This document shows positions 35,654 to 45,677 of a stretch of DNA of 64,000 nt, one piece after another. Every line of letters begins with the position of its first letter. The first letter of the stretch is position 1. The position numbers were made by a program, and so were the translations under genes. Source of the stretch: Spiractinospora alimapuensis (GTDB taxonomy: Bacteria; Actinomycetota; Actinomycetes; Streptosporangiales; Streptosporangiaceae); contig NZ_CP072467.1 in the NCBI RefSeq assembly GCF_018437505.1, positions 4,674,010 to 4,738,009 of the forward strand, written 5' to 3'. The notes beneath the pieces are model-generated. The model did no database searches and had not been told where the DNA came from. It worked only from the letters and a program-made list of their open reading frames with translations.

Positions 35654-36078
35654 GGCGAACCCTTTCCAGCAGTGGGGGGCGACAGGAAAAGGCCCCCAGA
35701 AGCGTACTCACCGATCAGACGCACCAACGTGCCTCCTGGTTTCTCCCAGAAGGCAAGAGTGGCATTGGCCGCACCGGTGGGGGAGAGCGACGTACTTCCT
35801 CGGGGACTCTCCACCCCAACAGGGAGGAGAGACTCCACCCCTCGCGGGGCGGGTTTCCCGCTTCGCGCCAGGATCGCACAGTGGGGCCCGGCATCACCCG
35901 AGTGTTCCCGGGCCGCGACTCGACCAGCCGCGCCAACGTCCCTCACCGCGTCGGCGTCACGGTCGCGCCGCACACGGAGAACAGGACGCATGCGCTGGGG
36001 CGCGGGAGCGAACGCGCGAGACGCTCGACCTCCCAGCGGGAACGGACCGACGTGCGCGTCCCACGGGGATGAGCACAG
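35654..36078. other. Intergenic region between the kinase and fumC
   Basis: About 425 bp upstream of the kinase start. Two related stretches, ACTCTCCACCCC and ACTCCACCCC, occur near 35809 and 35830. No gene, RNA or clear promoter was recognised. Long open frames here are antisense artefacts. Confidence 0.3.
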
Positions 36079-36106
36079 GCGGCGGCCCCACGACGGGGAC
36101 CGCCGC
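36079..36106 (-). terminator. Terminator hairpin of fumC
   Basis: GCGGCGG-CCCC pairs with GGGG-A-CCGCCGC (one bulged base), directly after the fumC stop. Confidence 0.6.
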
Positions 36107-36112
36107 GGGATG

Positions 36113-37501
36113 TCACTGGCTGTTCGTCATCGCGAGGACGTCCAGCGCGGCATCGAGCTGCTCCTCGGTGAGTTTGCCCTGCTCGACGTAGCCGGCCTCG
36201 AGCACCACCTGGCGGATGGTCTTGCGCTCGGCCAGCGCGCGCTTCGCGACCTTCGCCGCCTCCTCGTAGCCGATGTAGCGGTTCAGCGGCGTCACGATGG
36301 AGGGGGAGGACTCCGCGTACTCCCGGCACCGTTCCTCGTTCGCCACGATCCCCACGACGCACCGGTCGGCGAACACGCGGGAGATGTTGGAGAGGAGACG
36401 GATCGACTCCAACAGGTTGCGCGCGATCACGGGGAGCTGCACGTTGAGCTCGAAGTTCCCGCTGGCCCCACCGAACGCGACGGCCGCGTCGTTTCCGACG
36501 ACCTGCGAGACGACCTGCAGCATCGCCTCGGGCAGCACGGGGTTGACCTTGCCCGGCATGATCGAGGACCCCGGCTGGAGGTCCGGCAGGTACAGCTCGG
36601 TCAGACCGGTGCGGGGGCCGGACCCCATCCAGCGCAGGTCGTTGGCGATCTTGGCGAACCCGACGGCGATCGTCCGGAGCTGACCGGACAGCTCCACGAG
36701 CGCGTCGCGCGCACCCTGCGCCTCGAAGTGGTCGCGCGCCTCGGACAGCGGCAACCCGGTGGCCGACGCCACCTCGGCGATGACCCGCGGCGCGAAGCCC
36801 TCGGGGGTGTTGATGCCGGTCCCGACCGCGGTGCCGCCCAACGGAAGCTCGGCCACGCGCGGCAACACGGCCTCCAGCCGCTCCACGCCGTAGGCGACCT
36901 GGGCCGCGTAGCCCGCGAACTCCTGCCCGAGGGTGACGGGGGTCGCGTCCATCAGGTGGGTGCGCCCGCTCTTCACGACCGAGGCGAACTCCACCGCCTT
37001 GCGGTTGAGCTCGCCCTCGAAGTGACGCAGCGCCGGGATGAGGTCGTTCATCACCGCCGACGTCGCGGCGATGTGGATCGACGACGGGAAGACGTCGTTG
37101 GACGACTGGGAGGCGTTGACATGGTCGTTGGGGTGGACCGGCTCGCCCAGCCGCTCCGTCGCCACGGTCGCGATGACCTCGTTGGTGTTCATGTTGCTCG
37201 ACGTGCCCGAACCCGTCTGGAAGACGTCGATCGGGAACTGGTCGTTGAACGTGCCGGCGGCGACCTCCTTCGCGGCGGCGCGGATGGCCTCGGCCAGCTT
37301 CGGCTTGAGCACCCCGAGATCGGCGTTGACGACCGCGGCCGCCGCCTTGATCTCGCCCAGGGCCTGGATGTGGGCGCCCTCCAGCCCCTGCCCCGAGATC
37401 GGGAAGTTCTCGACGGCGCGCTGGGTCTGGGCACGCCACTTGGCGTCGGCGGGAACCTTGACCTCGCCCATCGAGTCATGTTCGATGCGGAACTCGCTCA
37501 T
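36113..37501 (-). CDS. fumC: Class II fumarate hydratase
   Basis: Iron-independent fumarase of the TCA cycle, interconverting fumarate and L-malate; 462 residues. Visible are [14 protein letters not shown] near residue 100, [21 protein letters not shown] near 130, [17 protein letters not shown] near 185, and the family signature [11 protein letters not shown] near 318 with the mobile catalytic Ser. ATG 37501 is preferred, as homology begins with [14 protein letters not shown]. Upstream in-frame codons add non-conserved sequence. In many actinobacteria it lies close to glpX; here they are separated by about 18 kb of transport cassettes. Confidence 0.95.
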   Translation of the reverse strand: MSEFRIEHDSMGEVKVPADAKWRAQTQRAVENFPISGQGLEGAHIQALGEIKAAAAVVNADLGVLKPKLAEAIRAAAKEVAAGTFNDQFPIDVFQTGSGTSSNMNTNEVIATVATERLGEPVHPNDHVNASQSSNDVFPSSIHIAATSAVMNDLIPALRHFEGELNRKAVEFASVVKSGRTHLMDATPVTLGQEFAGYAAQVAYGVERLEAVLPRVAELPLGGTAVGTGINTPEGFAPRVIAEVASATGLPLSEARDHFEAQGARDALVELSGQLRTIAVGFAKIANDLRWMGSGPRTGLTELYLPDLQPGSSIMPGKVNPVLPEAMLQVVSQVVGNDAAVAFGGASGNFELNVQLPVIARNLLESIRLLSNISRVFADRCVVGIVANEERCREYAESSPSIVTPLNRYIGYEEAAKVAKRALAERKTIRQVVLEAGYVEQGKLTEEQLDAALDVLAMTNSQ

Positions 37502-37764
37502 TGTGCATCCCAGGGCGTCCCCGCGCGTCACCGCACGAGGTCCCTGCCTCCAATCTCGCAACCGGTCAGTCAGTGCTCAGCAACAGTGCCCAACGACGGC
37601 CCCGTCGACGGTGCCGTCGACAGCGCTCATCAGATGGGGCGGACGCCCCCGGACACGGTGGCACGACCCGTTCTGATGAACACTGCGGCGCACGCGCGGG
37701 TGAACCGTGGTGAACACCTGCAAGCCTGCCAGACGCGGGCGTCAAGTCAGGGGTCAGCCCGCGG

Positions 37765-38334
37765 TTATGTGGCGCGCCGCCACGGACGCCAGGACCGCTT
37801 GCGCTTCGGGGCCAGCACCCACACCGACCCCAGCACGCTGAACCCCTGGATCTCCAACGTGGGGGCGTCCGGTCCGGCGACGCGCGCCGTGGTGCGCCGC
37901 CGCCCCAGGAACGTCCAGCCACGGACGCGCACCTGCACGTTGTCCGGCACATGGATGACGACACGGCCCACGACCGCTGAGATATCCAGGTGGACGTGCC
38001 GTTCGGTCAGCAGCGCCTCGCGCAGGTCGAGCTCCACTGTGCCGAACGCGGTGAAGGTGACGTGCCGGTCGGGGAGGACCCAGCGACCACCACGACTCTC
38101 GTTCCGGAACAGGGCCAGGATCGGCCCGTCGCGTAGCTGGATGGGTTGGCGTTCCGGGGAGAGCAGGTCCGTGGTGATGGGCGCCAGGTCGCCGAGCGTG
38201 CGGGCGGCGTACACCGCGTCGAGGCGTTCCTGGTGCTCGGTGGGGTCGATCCGCCCATCGGTCAGCGCGTCACGCAGGATGTCGGCGACACGCTCCCGGT
38301 CACCGTCGGAAGCGCGCATGTACTCCGGGGGCAT
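37765..38334 (-). CDS. DUF1707 domain protein with LiaF-like C-terminal region
   Basis: About 189 residues. The N-terminal DUF1707 motif is RASDGDRERVADILRDALTDGRIDPTEHQERLDAVYAART in context (residues 6-45; key residues R-A-S-D and E-R-L-D). The C-terminal region (about 90-175) is beta-rich, with DLREALLTERHVHLDISAVVGRVVIHVPDNV and VLGSV, resembling the LiaF/cell-wall-active antibiotic response domain. ATG 38334 is used. A GTG two codons earlier, six bases after TACCTT, could be a leaderless start. It is divergent from the ABC-2 exporter and may respond to envelope stress. Confidence 0.82.
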   Translation of the reverse strand: MPPEYMRASDGDRERVADILRDALTDGRIDPTEHQERLDAVYAARTLGDLAPITTDLLSPERQPIQLRDGPILALFRNESRGGRWVLPDRHVTFTAFGTVELDLREALLTERHVHLDISAVVGRVVIHVPDNVQVRVRGWTFLGRRRTTARVAGPDAPTLEIQGFSVLGSVWVLAPKRKRSWRPWRRAT

Positions 38335-38413
38335 GCTCACGCCCCAAAGGTACCGTGACCTCGGTGGCAAAATCGTTGGCGATCCGTCGCCACTTCGCCA
38401 TAACGTTGCGCGT

Positions 38414-39358
38414 ATGAGCTCTGACGCGCCCCGGTCCCGCGCTTCCGATCCTCAGGAGCCAGCGATTCTCCTCCGGGGGGTGATCAAGCGGTTCGGTTCC
38501 CTGACCGCCGTGGACGAACTGGATCTGGACGTCCCTCCCGGCATCGTCATGGGACTACTGGGACCCAACGGCGCGGGGAAGTCCACCTCGATGCGGATGC
38601 TCACCGCACAGAGCCGCGCGGACGCCGGGGAGATCAGAATCCTGGGACACCAGGTTCCCCGCGAGTCGAAGTGGGCCCGCTCGCTCATGGGGGTCGTGCC
38701 CCAGCACGACAACCTGGACGAGGAACTCACGGTCGCGGAGAACCTGCGCGTCTATACCTACCTGTACCGGGTCCCCCGCCCGGAACGACAGGAAGCGGTG
38801 GAACGCGCCCTGGCCATCGCCCACCTGGAGCACAAGCGCGACACCATCACCGAGAAGCTGTCCGGTGGGATGCGCCGCCGCCTGCTGATCGCCCGCGCGT
38901 TGGTGCACCGCCCGGAGGTCGTGCTGCTCGACGAGCCGACCGTGGGCCTGGACCCCCAGGTACGCCAGGAACTGTGGGGTCTGATCACCGCGTTGCGCGA
39001 CGAAGGCGTGACGGTGTTGATGTCGACGCACTACATCGAGGAGGCCGAACGCCTCTCCGACGAGGTCGCCCTCATGGCCAGCGGCAAGATCGTGGAGCGT
39101 GGCGTGCCCTCGGAACTCATCACCACCCACGCGGGCAAGACAGTGGAGGAATACCCGGCCGGCCCGGACACCATCCGCCAGTTGGAGGAGCGGGTTCGCG
39201 GCGCGGGCTTCCAGACCCGGCGCACCGGCTCGGCGCTCGCGGTGATGCGCGCGGAGGAGATCCCCGACGCGCTGCGCGAGGAGCTCGGCCCCGCGATGCG
39301 TCGCGCCAGCAACCTCGAGGACGTCTTCGTCGCACTCACCGGAGAGCGGGTCGAGTAA
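38414..39358 (+). CDS. ABC-2 exporter ATP-binding protein (NodI/DrrA-like)
   Basis: A 314-residue ATPase. Walker A is GPNGAGKSTS near residue 55, the Q-loop is GVVPQHDNLDEELTV, the ABC signature is EKLSGGMRRRLLIARAL, and Walker B is VVLLDEPTVGLDPQ, followed by the switch His in MSTHYIEEAERL. The C-terminal extension of about 80 residues (from PSELITTH) is typical of DrrA/NodI-type exporters. TAACGT ends seven bases before the ATG and no ribosome site is seen, so a leaderless message is likely. The stop overlaps the permease start (TAATG). Confidence 0.92.
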   Translation: MSSDAPRSRASDPQEPAILLRGVIKRFGSLTAVDELDLDVPPGIVMGLLGPNGAGKSTSMRMLTAQSRADAGEIRILGHQVPRESKWARSLMGVVPQHDNLDEELTVAENLRVYTYLYRVPRPERQEAVERALAIAHLEHKRDTITEKLSGGMRRRLLIARALVHRPEVVLLDEPTVGLDPQVRQELWGLITALRDEGVTVLMSTHYIEEAERLSDEVALMASGKIVERGVPSELITTHAGKTVEEYPAGPDTIRQLEERVRGAGFQTRRTGSALAVMRAEEIPDALREELGPAMRRASNLEDVFVALTGERVE

Positions 39359-40179
39359 TGACCGTCACCGACAACGTTCGCGCCAACGCCCGACCCGCCG
39401 TCCACACCCGCCCCGGACGGATGGAGTTCGTGCCCATCCTCGGGATGCTGGGCCGAGAGTGGGTCCTCTACAAACGCACCTGGGCCCCGATCACCTTCGC
39501 CGCCATCGTCGAACCCGTGATCATGCTCCTGGCGTTCGGCATCGGGCTGGGAACCCTGATCGGCGCGATCGGTGGCTACGACTACATCGAGTTCCTGGGT
39601 ACCGGCATCGTCGCCACCGCGGTGCTGTTCACGTCGATGTTCCCCGGCCTGATCGACACTTTCGTCCGCCGCGAGTTCCGCAAGTCCTACGAGGGGGTCC
39701 TCGCCGCCCCCGTCGACGTCCGCGAGATGGTGACGGCGGACGCCCTGTGGATCGCCCTCAAGGCCGGGGTGTACGGATGCGCGCCCCTCCTGGTCGCCAT
39801 CGGCTTCGGCCTCCCACCCACCCCGTGGATGCTGCTCGTCCCCTTCATCGGCTTCATCACCGCGATGGGCTTCGCCCTGCTCGGCATCTTCCTGTCCGCG
39901 GTCATTCCGTCCATCCGCATGGTCGACTACGTGATCTCCGGGTTCATCACGCCCGTCTACCTGCTCGCGGGGACGTTCTTCCCTCTCGACCAGTTCCCGC
40001 AGTGGCTGCAGTACCTCACCCTGTTCAACCCCCTCTACCACTGCGTCGAACTGGTCCGCGGGACCGCCTTCGGCATCGCCCCCCTCACCGCCGCCGGCCA
40101 CGTCCTCGCCATCCTGGTCTTCTGCGTCGTCACCTGGCTCCTCGCCGTCTGGCAGATGCGCCGCCGCCTGATCGACTGA
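39358..40179 (+). CDS. ABC-2 exporter permease (NodJ/DrrB-like)
   Basis: A 273-residue membrane protein with six hydrophobic segments. EYIEFLGTGIVATAVLFTSMFPG-like sequence (YDYIEFLGTGIV near residue 75), the amphipathic RREFRKSYEGVLAAPV loop and the late PVYLLAGTFFPLDQFPQWLQYL are characteristic of the NodJ/DrrB ABC-2 family. The ATG overlaps the ATPase stop by one base, so both are made from one message. The exported molecule (drug, lipid or polysaccharide) is unknown. Confidence 0.92.
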   Translation: MTVTDNVRANARPAVHTRPGRMEFVPILGMLGREWVLYKRTWAPITFAAIVEPVIMLLAFGIGLGTLIGAIGGYDYIEFLGTGIVATAVLFTSMFPGLIDTFVRREFRKSYEGVLAAPVDVREMVTADALWIALKAGVYGCAPLLVAIGFGLPPTPWMLLVPFIGFITAMGFALLGIFLSAVIPSIRMVDYVISGFITPVYLLAGTFFPLDQFPQWLQYLTLFNPLYHCVELVRGTAFGIAPLTAAGHVLAILVFCVVTWLLAVWQMRRRLID

Positions 40180-40228
40180 ACCACCGCTCACCGTCGTCGA
40201 TCTCGTAGCCGTCGCATGTGACGGGCAC

Positions 40229-40249
40229 CTCGCTGTCGATGACAGCGAG
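40229..40249. terminator. Convergent terminator hairpin
   Basis: CTCGCTGTC pairs perfectly with GACAGCGAG around GAT, between the exporter permease and the convergent peptide ABC operon. Confidence 0.65.
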
Positions 40250-40273
40250 ATCAACGAGAAGGAGAGGGGGCTC

Positions 40274-41986
40274 TCAGCGCGATTCTCGGCGTCCGCGTTG
40301 TTCGTCGGGGTCGGGGACGGGGGCCGCCGCGAGGAGGGCTTGGGTGTAGGGGTGCTCTGGTGCCCGCAGGACCCGGGCGGTAGGGCCGGACTCGACGACG
40401 CGTCCAGAGCGCATGACGTCCACGTGCGCGGCGAGGAGTTCCACGACGGCGAGGTCGTGGCTGATGAACAGGCACGCGAACTCCAGGCGGCGCTGGAGGT
40501 CGCGGAGGAGGTCCAGGACCTCCGCCTGGACCGACACGTCGAGGGCGCTCGTGGGTTCGTCGGCGATGAGGAGCGAGGGTTCCAGGGACAGGGCTCGGGC
40601 GATGCTGACGCGCTGGCGCTGCCCGCCGGAGAGCTGGTGCGGGTAGCGGTGCCGCATCGCCGGGTCCAGCGCGACGCTTCGCAGGAGCTCGTCCACCCGG
40701 TGGATCAGTTCGTCGCCTCGGGCCACGTTGAACCGGCGCAGGGGTTCGCCGACGCTGGCACCGATCGTCATCCGTGGATTCAGAGAGGACGCCGGGTTCT
40801 GGAACACGATCTGGAAGTCGCGTCGCATCGGGCGGATCTGGCGTCGGGACAGCCCGGTGATCTCGCGCCCGTTCACGGTGATCGACCCGGAGCTGGGGCT
40901 GATCAGACCGGCGGCACAGCGACCCACCGTCGACTTGCCCGAGCCCGACTCTCCCACCAGACCGTGGATCTCACCGGCGCGGATCTCCAGTCGCACGTGG
41001 TCCACGGCCCTGAAGGCTCCGTAGTCCACCACGAGGTCGTTGACCTCCAGCACGATGGGCGCCGTGTCCTCGGGGCCGGGGTCCGACTCCGTCTCCTCTG
41101 CGCGCAACGACGCCTGTTCGGGGCCCTCCCCGACGGACATCTCGCCCCCGGAGAGTCCGGGGCCGCCGCCGAGTCGGGGCACGGACCTCAGCAGGCGGCG
41201 CGTGTACTCGTGCCGTGGCGCGGTGAGTACCTGACGCACGTCTCCCGACTCCACGACGTGTCCCTGGTGCATGACCAACACCCGCTCGGCGATGTCGGCG
41301 ACGACCCCCATGTCGTGGGTGATGAGCAGGATCGCCGTGCCCAGGCGTGACTTGAGGTCGCGCAGCAGGTCGAGGATCTCGGCCTGCACGGTGACGTCGA
41401 GCGCTGTGGTGGGTTCGTCGGCGATGAGCACCCGCGGGTCACAGGCCACCGCCATCGCGATCATCACGCGTTGGAGCTGTCCCCCGGAGAACTGGTGAGG
41501 GTAGGAACGCAACCTCCGACGGGGGTCGTCCAGGCCCACCAGGTCCAGCAGTTCCGCCGCGCGGTCGTTGGCCTGGCGCCGTGACATCCCCATGTGGCGG
41601 GTGAGGACCTCCCGGAGCTGCCATCCCACGGTGAAGAGCGGATTGAGCGAGGTGGTGGGCTCCTGGAAGACCACGGCCACCTCCCGGCCCCGCAGCTCCC
41701 GGAGGCTGCGGGCGTCCAGGCCGATCAGCTCCTGCCCGGCGAGTGTCGCCGAGCCCGCGACGGAGGTCTGGCGGGGAACCAGGCCCAGGACCGACATGGC
41801 GCTCACACTCTTGCCGGATCCTGACTCCCCGACCACGGCGACGACCTCCGCCGGGTGGAGTTCGAGGTCGATCCCGGACACCGCTTGGAAGGGGCCGTCC
41901 TCGGTCTGGAACCGTACGGCCAGGTCCGCGACACTCAGTACGGGTTCGGCCGGGGATCGCCTCGCGGAATCCTGTGTCTCGGTCAC
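40274..41986 (-). CDS. Oligopeptide ABC transporter ATP-binding protein, two ATPases fused (DppD-DppF type)
   Basis: A 570-residue protein with two complete ATPase cassettes. The first (about 15-275) has [26 protein letters not shown] and [12 protein letters not shown]. The second (about 310-560) has [27 protein letters not shown] and [12 protein letters not shown], and each is followed by the peptide-transporter segment ending in HPYT or HEYT. An acidic linker of about 35 residues joins them. The fusion replaces separate dppD and dppF. GTG 41986 overlaps the upstream permease stop (GTGA). It powers the importer encoded by the next three genes upstream. Confidence 0.94.
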   Translation of the reverse strand: MTETQDSARRSPAEPVLSVADLAVRFQTEDGPFQAVSGIDLELHPAEVVAVVGESGSGKSVSAMSVLGLVPRQTSVAGSATLAGQELIGLDARSLRELRGREVAVVFQEPTTSLNPLFTVGWQLREVLTRHMGMSRRQANDRAAELLDLVGLDDPRRRLRSYPHQFSGGQLQRVMIAMAVACDPRVLIADEPTTALDVTVQAEILDLLRDLKSRLGTAILLITHDMGVVADIAERVLVMHQGHVVESGDVRQVLTAPRHEYTRRLLRSVPRLGGGPGLSGGEMSVGEGPEQASLRAEETESDPGPEDTAPIVLEVNDLVVDYGAFRAVDHVRLEIRAGEIHGLVGESGSGKSTVGRCAAGLISPSSGSITVNGREITGLSRRQIRPMRRDFQIVFQNPASSLNPRMTIGASVGEPLRRFNVARGDELIHRVDELLRSVALDPAMRHRYPHQLSGGQRQRVSIARALSLEPSLLIADEPTSALDVSVQAEVLDLLRDLQRRLEFACLFISHDLAVVELLAAHVDVMRSGRVVESGPTARVLRAPEHPYTQALLAAAPVPDPDEQRGRRESR

Positions 41987-42912
41987 CGTCGCCGTCCCTT
42001 CGGGTCGAGCGCGTCCCGGAGTCCGTCTCCGAGCAGGTTGAAGCCGAGCGTGACCAGCACCAGCATCAGGCCGGGGAACACCGCCAGCCACGGGGCGTGG
42101 ATGAAGAACGCCATGGCGTCCGAGAGCATCACGCCGAGGGACGGGGTGGGTGGTTGCACGCCGAGACCGAGGAACGACAGCATCGCCTCGCCGATCATCG
42201 CCGCCGGGATTCCCACGGTGATCTGCACCAGCAGCGCGTTCCCGGCGTTGGGGAGTATGTACTTGAACAGCACGACCAGGTCGCTGGCGCCACCCGCGAT
42301 CGCTCCCTCCACGTAGTTCTCCTGCGACAGGCGCAGCGCCTCACCGCGCATCACCCGGATCAGTGGGGGGATCTGGGCGATGCCGATGGCGATGGCCGCG
42401 TTGGTCAGCGACGGTCCGAGGATCGCCGCGAGCCCTACCGCCAGCACGAGGAACGGGAAGGCCATCACGGCGTCGGTGAGTCGGGAGACGATCGGGTCCA
42501 CGACCCGCCGGTAGTAGCCGGCCGCGAGCCCCAGCGGCACCGCCACCACGACGGCGAGCAGGACGGCGAGTACTCCCACGAACAGGGAGGACCGGACGCC
42601 GTAGATGACCCGCGCCACCTGGTCGCGCCCGAGCTCGTCCGTCCCCAGCCACGCGGTGAGGGACGGCTGGGCCAGCAGCCGGTCGAAGTCGACCGCGGCC
42701 GGGTCCTGCGGCGCCAGCAACGGGGCCGCGACCGCGACGGTGACCGTCGTCGCCGCCAACACCAGGCCAACGACGCCCGCGGGGTTGCGCAGCAGCCGGC
42801 GCCAGGGTGATCGGCCGTGGCTCGGTGCCGGAACCTGGTAGGGGGAGGCAGGCGTGGTCCGCTCGTCCGGTGCTGTGCTCTCCGCGCGGCCCGGGGTGGT
42901 CTCGGAGCTCAT
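41983..42912 (-). CDS. Peptide/nickel-type ABC transporter permease (DppC-like)
   Basis: A 309-residue inner-membrane permease with an N-terminal cytoplasmic extension of about 35 residues and six helices. LAPQDPAAVDFDRLLAQPSLTAWLGTDELGRDQ-type sequence (key GTDELGRD near residue 90) is typical of DppC/OppC. The EAA-loop, GGASDLVVLFKYILPN, lies near 210. ATGA overlap with the DppB gene and GTGA overlap with the fused ATPase show tight coupling. Confidence 0.93.
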   Translation of the reverse strand: MSSETTPGRAESTAPDERTTPASPYQVPAPSHGRSPWRRLLRNPAGVVGLVLAATTVTVAVAAPLLAPQDPAAVDFDRLLAQPSLTAWLGTDELGRDQVARVIYGVRSSLFVGVLAVLLAVVVAVPLGLAAGYYRRVVDPIVSRLTDAVMAFPFLVLAVGLAAILGPSLTNAAIAIGIAQIPPLIRVMRGEALRLSQENYVEGAIAGGASDLVVLFKYILPNAGNALLVQITVGIPAAMIGEAMLSFLGLGVQPPTPSLGVMLSDAMAFFIHAPWLAVFPGLMLVLVTLGFNLLGDGLRDALDPKGRRR

Positions 42913-43865
42913 CGCGTCCCTCCCTGCGCCCGGATGCGGGGATCGACCACTGAGTAGAGCAGGTCGACGATCAGGTTGACCAGGATGTAGGCGGCGGCCG
43001 TCACCATGACCGTGGCCTGGATGACGGGGAAGTCGCGCGTGAAGACCGACTCCACCATGAGGTTCCCGAACCCGGCGAGCACGAAGATCTGTTCGGTCAC
43101 CACAGCGCCGGAGATCAACGAACCGAGTTGCAGACCCAGGATGGTCAGCACGGTCACCATGCTGTTGCGCAGCGCGTGCACCAGGACGATCCACGCGGGG
43201 GCGAGCCCCTTCGCGTGCGCGGTGCGGATGTAGTCGGAGCTGAGCGCCTCGATCATCGACGACCGTGTCTGGCGCATGACCACCGCCGCGAGCGCCGTAC
43301 CGAGCACGATCGCCGGCATGACCATGCTGGCGAGGTTGCCGCCCAGGGACTCGCCCAGGGGGACGTAGCCCGAGGCCGGCAACCACCCCAACGCCACCGC
43401 GAACAGCAGGATGCCCATCAGGCCGAGCCAGAAGTTCGGGATCGACATCCCGAGCAGGGCACCGGTGTTGGCGATCCAGTCGGCGGGACGCCCCTGTCGC
43501 AGCGCAGCGACCACCCCACCGAGGATCCCGATCACCGCCGCGACCAGGAGGCTGAGGAAGGCCAGCTCCAGGGTGACGGGCAGTCGGCTCAGGATGGTCT
43601 CCGAGACCGGAAGTCCCGTACGCACCGAGTCCCCGAAGTCCAACCGTGCCATCTGGCCGAGCCAGGTCAGGTACTGCACCGGCAGCGGCTGGTCCAGGCC
43701 CAGGCGCTCCCGGATCGCGTCGAGGGTCTCCTGGCTGGAGTCCTCGCCGGCGAGGAGGAGCGCGGGGTCGCCCGGCATCGCCCGCGTGCCCGCGAATATG
43801 GCGATCGAGACGAGGAAGAGGGTGATGACCGACTGGCCGAGTCGGCCCAACAGATAGCGCGCCAT
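42909..43865 (-). CDS. Peptide/nickel-type ABC transporter permease (DppB-like)
   Basis: A 318-residue permease. The start MARYLLGRLGQSVITLF, the external loop with PGDPALLL and LGLDQPLPVQYL, LDFGDSVRTGLPV, and the EAA-loop YIRTAHAKGLAPAWIVLVHALRN near residue 215 are typical of DppB/OppB. ATG 43865 has GGGGAG five bases upstream; GTG 43871, overlapping the binding-protein stop, is the alternative. It forms the channel with DppC. Confidence 0.93.
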   Translation of the reverse strand: MARYLLGRLGQSVITLFLVSIAIFAGTRAMPGDPALLLAGEDSSQETLDAIRERLGLDQPLPVQYLTWLGQMARLDFGDSVRTGLPVSETILSRLPVTLELAFLSLLVAAVIGILGGVVAALRQGRPADWIANTGALLGMSIPNFWLGLMGILLFAVALGWLPASGYVPLGESLGGNLASMVMPAIVLGTALAAVVMRQTRSSMIEALSSDYIRTAHAKGLAPAWIVLVHALRNSMVTVLTILGLQLGSLISGAVVTEQIFVLAGFGNLMVESVFTRDFPVIQATVMVTAAAYILVNLIVDLLYSVVDPRIRAQGGTR

Positions 43866-43867
43866 CC

Positions 43868-45523
43868 TCACTCCCCGGCCACGTGCCCGGCGTTGACGAC
43901 CCGGATGAGCCCGTCTGGATAGGTCACGACTCCGGCCGTGTCGTCGCGATGGGCGTGATAGATCTGGTTGCGGTACAGGTAGATGATCGAGTTGCCGTCA
44001 CGCAGAGTGGGGACCAGTTCGCTGTAGAGCTCACGGCGTCGCTCCTCGTCGGTCTCCTCCGCCGCGGCCTGGATCAGCTCGTCGGTCTCCTCGGTGAAGT
44101 TGCCGCCGTAGTTGTTGCTGCCACCCCGGACGTGGAACTGGCCGATGTTGCCGTCGGGGTCCGGTCGTCCCGACCATCCTTGGATGTAGGTGTCGAAGTT
44201 TCCGGCGCGCCCCTCGGCGACTCCGGTGGCGAACTCGGTCGGCTGTAGGCGGAGGTCGAAGTCGGCCTCGGCCGCCATCGCCTGGAGCACCTGGCCCAGA
44301 CGCATGCTGATCGGATCGTTGGGGATCATCATCTCGATCCGGATCGGTGTCGGTAGTCCGGATTCCGCGACGAGTTCGCGGGCCCGGTCCAGGTCGTGCT
44401 CTGGGCACGCCTGGGTCTCCTCGGTCGCGTAGGCGCTGATTGGGGGGATCGGGCCACACGCCGGCTGGTAGAGGCCGCTGAACACGACGTCGTTGATGGC
44501 GTCCCGGTCCAGGGTCAGGGACAGCGCCTCGCGCAGCTCCGGGTGTTCCGCCATGACGGTCTCGGGCGAGCGGGGCTCCTCGTCGAGCCCGTCGGCGTTC
44601 AGCACGTTGACGGTGATCCCCATGTACTGCAGGGAGGGCTGGTTCAGCAGCTCGAGACCGTCCTCGGCGGAGACGGTGGTGACGTCGTCCGGGCTGACGT
44701 TCTGCACCACGTCCAGTTGGCCGGAGCGCAGGTTGGCGAGCCGGGTCACGTCGTCGGGGATCGGCCGGTAGACGACCCGCTCCAACGGAACCTCGTCGCT
44801 GGCGTAGTAGTCCTCGCTGCGTTCCAGGACGATACGGTCCTGCGCCACCCGTTCCACGTACTGGAACGGGCCCACACACACCGGGTCCTGGGCGAAGTCC
44901 TCGCCCAGCTCGTCGAGGGCCGTGGGGGAGAGGATCATGCCGGCGCGGTCGGCGAGGATCGACTGCAGCGGCGGGTAGGGGCGGGAGAGGTCCAGCTCGA
45001 TCGTGTGGTCGTCGACCACCTCCACCGACTCCACGGCGCTGAGCTCGGTGGCCCGCATCGAGCCGGGGAGCTCCCGGTGCCGGTCCAGGCTCTGTTTCAC
45101 GGCCTCCGCGGTGAACGGAGTTCCGTCATTGAATTGGATGTCGTCTTCGCGGAGCGGAATGGTGACGCGAAGTCCGTCATCGGAGATCTCCGGGGCGTCG
45201 GCCGCGAGTTCTGGAACGAGCTCGAGATCGGCGTCGACGTCATACAGCTTTTCGCACATACTGATGAAAACGTTGCGCCCGACCAGGGTTGTCGCCAGGG
45301 TCGGATCCAGGGCGTCGGGCTCGTCCTCAAGTCCGATGACGAGTTCGCCGCCGTCCTCCACCGGTGCGTCGACGACCGAACGCTCGGTACTGACGACGTC
45401 CTGCGGGTCGACCAGCGGAGCACAGCCCACGGCCACGAGAGCCGCTCCGACCGCCACCACTGACCAGCGTCGCGACCAGGGGGCCGGCGCGGTCCGTGGC
45501 GCACAGGGGAGACGGGAGAGCAC
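43868..45523 (-). CDS. Peptide ABC transporter substrate-binding lipoprotein (SBP family 5)
   Basis: A 551-residue extracellular binding protein. The N-terminus has an Arg-rich patch, a hydrophobic core and the lipobox VAVGC. The mature protein shows ELVIGLEDEPDALDP, LREDDIQFNDGTPFTAEAV and CVGPFQYVERV of the family 5 peptide/nickel binders, with YIQGWSGRPDPDGN later. GTG 45523 has GGAGGTG about seven bases upstream. First gene of a four-gene importer operon, divergent from a gamma-glutamyltransferase-like gene, which suggests uptake of gamma-glutamyl or other small peptides. Confidence 0.92.
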   Translation of the reverse strand: MLSRLPCAPRTAPAPWSRRWSVVAVGAALVAVGCAPLVDPQDVVSTERSVVDAPVEDGGELVIGLEDEPDALDPTLATTLVGRNVFISMCEKLYDVDADLELVPELAADAPEISDDGLRVTIPLREDDIQFNDGTPFTAEAVKQSLDRHRELPGSMRATELSAVESVEVVDDHTIELDLSRPYPPLQSILADRAGMILSPTALDELGEDFAQDPVCVGPFQYVERVAQDRIVLERSEDYYASDEVPLERVVYRPIPDDVTRLANLRSGQLDVVQNVSPDDVTTVSAEDGLELLNQPSLQYMGITVNVLNADGLDEEPRSPETVMAEHPELREALSLTLDRDAINDVVFSGLYQPACGPIPPISAYATEETQACPEHDLDRARELVAESGLPTPIRIEMMIPNDPISMRLGQVLQAMAAEADFDLRLQPTEFATGVAEGRAGNFDTYIQGWSGRPDPDGNIGQFHVRGGSNNYGGNFTEETDELIQAAAEETDEERRRELYSELVPTLRDGNSIIYLYRNQIYHAHRDDTAGVVTYPDGLIRVVNAGHVAGE

Positions 45524-45588
45524 CCCTGCACCTCCTCTTCCGTCATGATCCACGTGAGTAGGTTGGACCCTAATATGACGGAGGGCCT

Positions 45589-45600
45589 ACTGTATACGGT
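45589..45600. promoter_or_regulatory. GTATAC-centred palindrome, candidate GntR-type operator
   Basis: ACTGTATACGGT is a 12-bp palindrome with one mismatched pair, in the AT-richer divergent region between the peptide binding protein and the gamma-glutamyltransferase. It could serve both promoters. No GntR gene lies next to it. Confidence 0.4.
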
Positions 45601-45677
45601 GTTCATTGTTTGATCGTGTTAAATCCAGATAACCCGGACACAGAACAGTCGACAGCGGGACAGGAGTTGCCATCCGC

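Noticed and set aside
35468-39358. A very long plus-strand open frame of nearly 1300 codons running into the ABC-2 ATPase
   Set aside because: Only the last 314 codons are protein-like. The rest is antisense to a kinase, fumC and the DUF1707 gene, and is open because of the G+C-rich third positions of those genes.
42900-43900. Plus-strand open frames antisense to the peptide permeases
   Set aside because: His/Arg/Gln-rich shadow frames typical of the reverse strand of membrane-protein genes in G+C-rich DNA.
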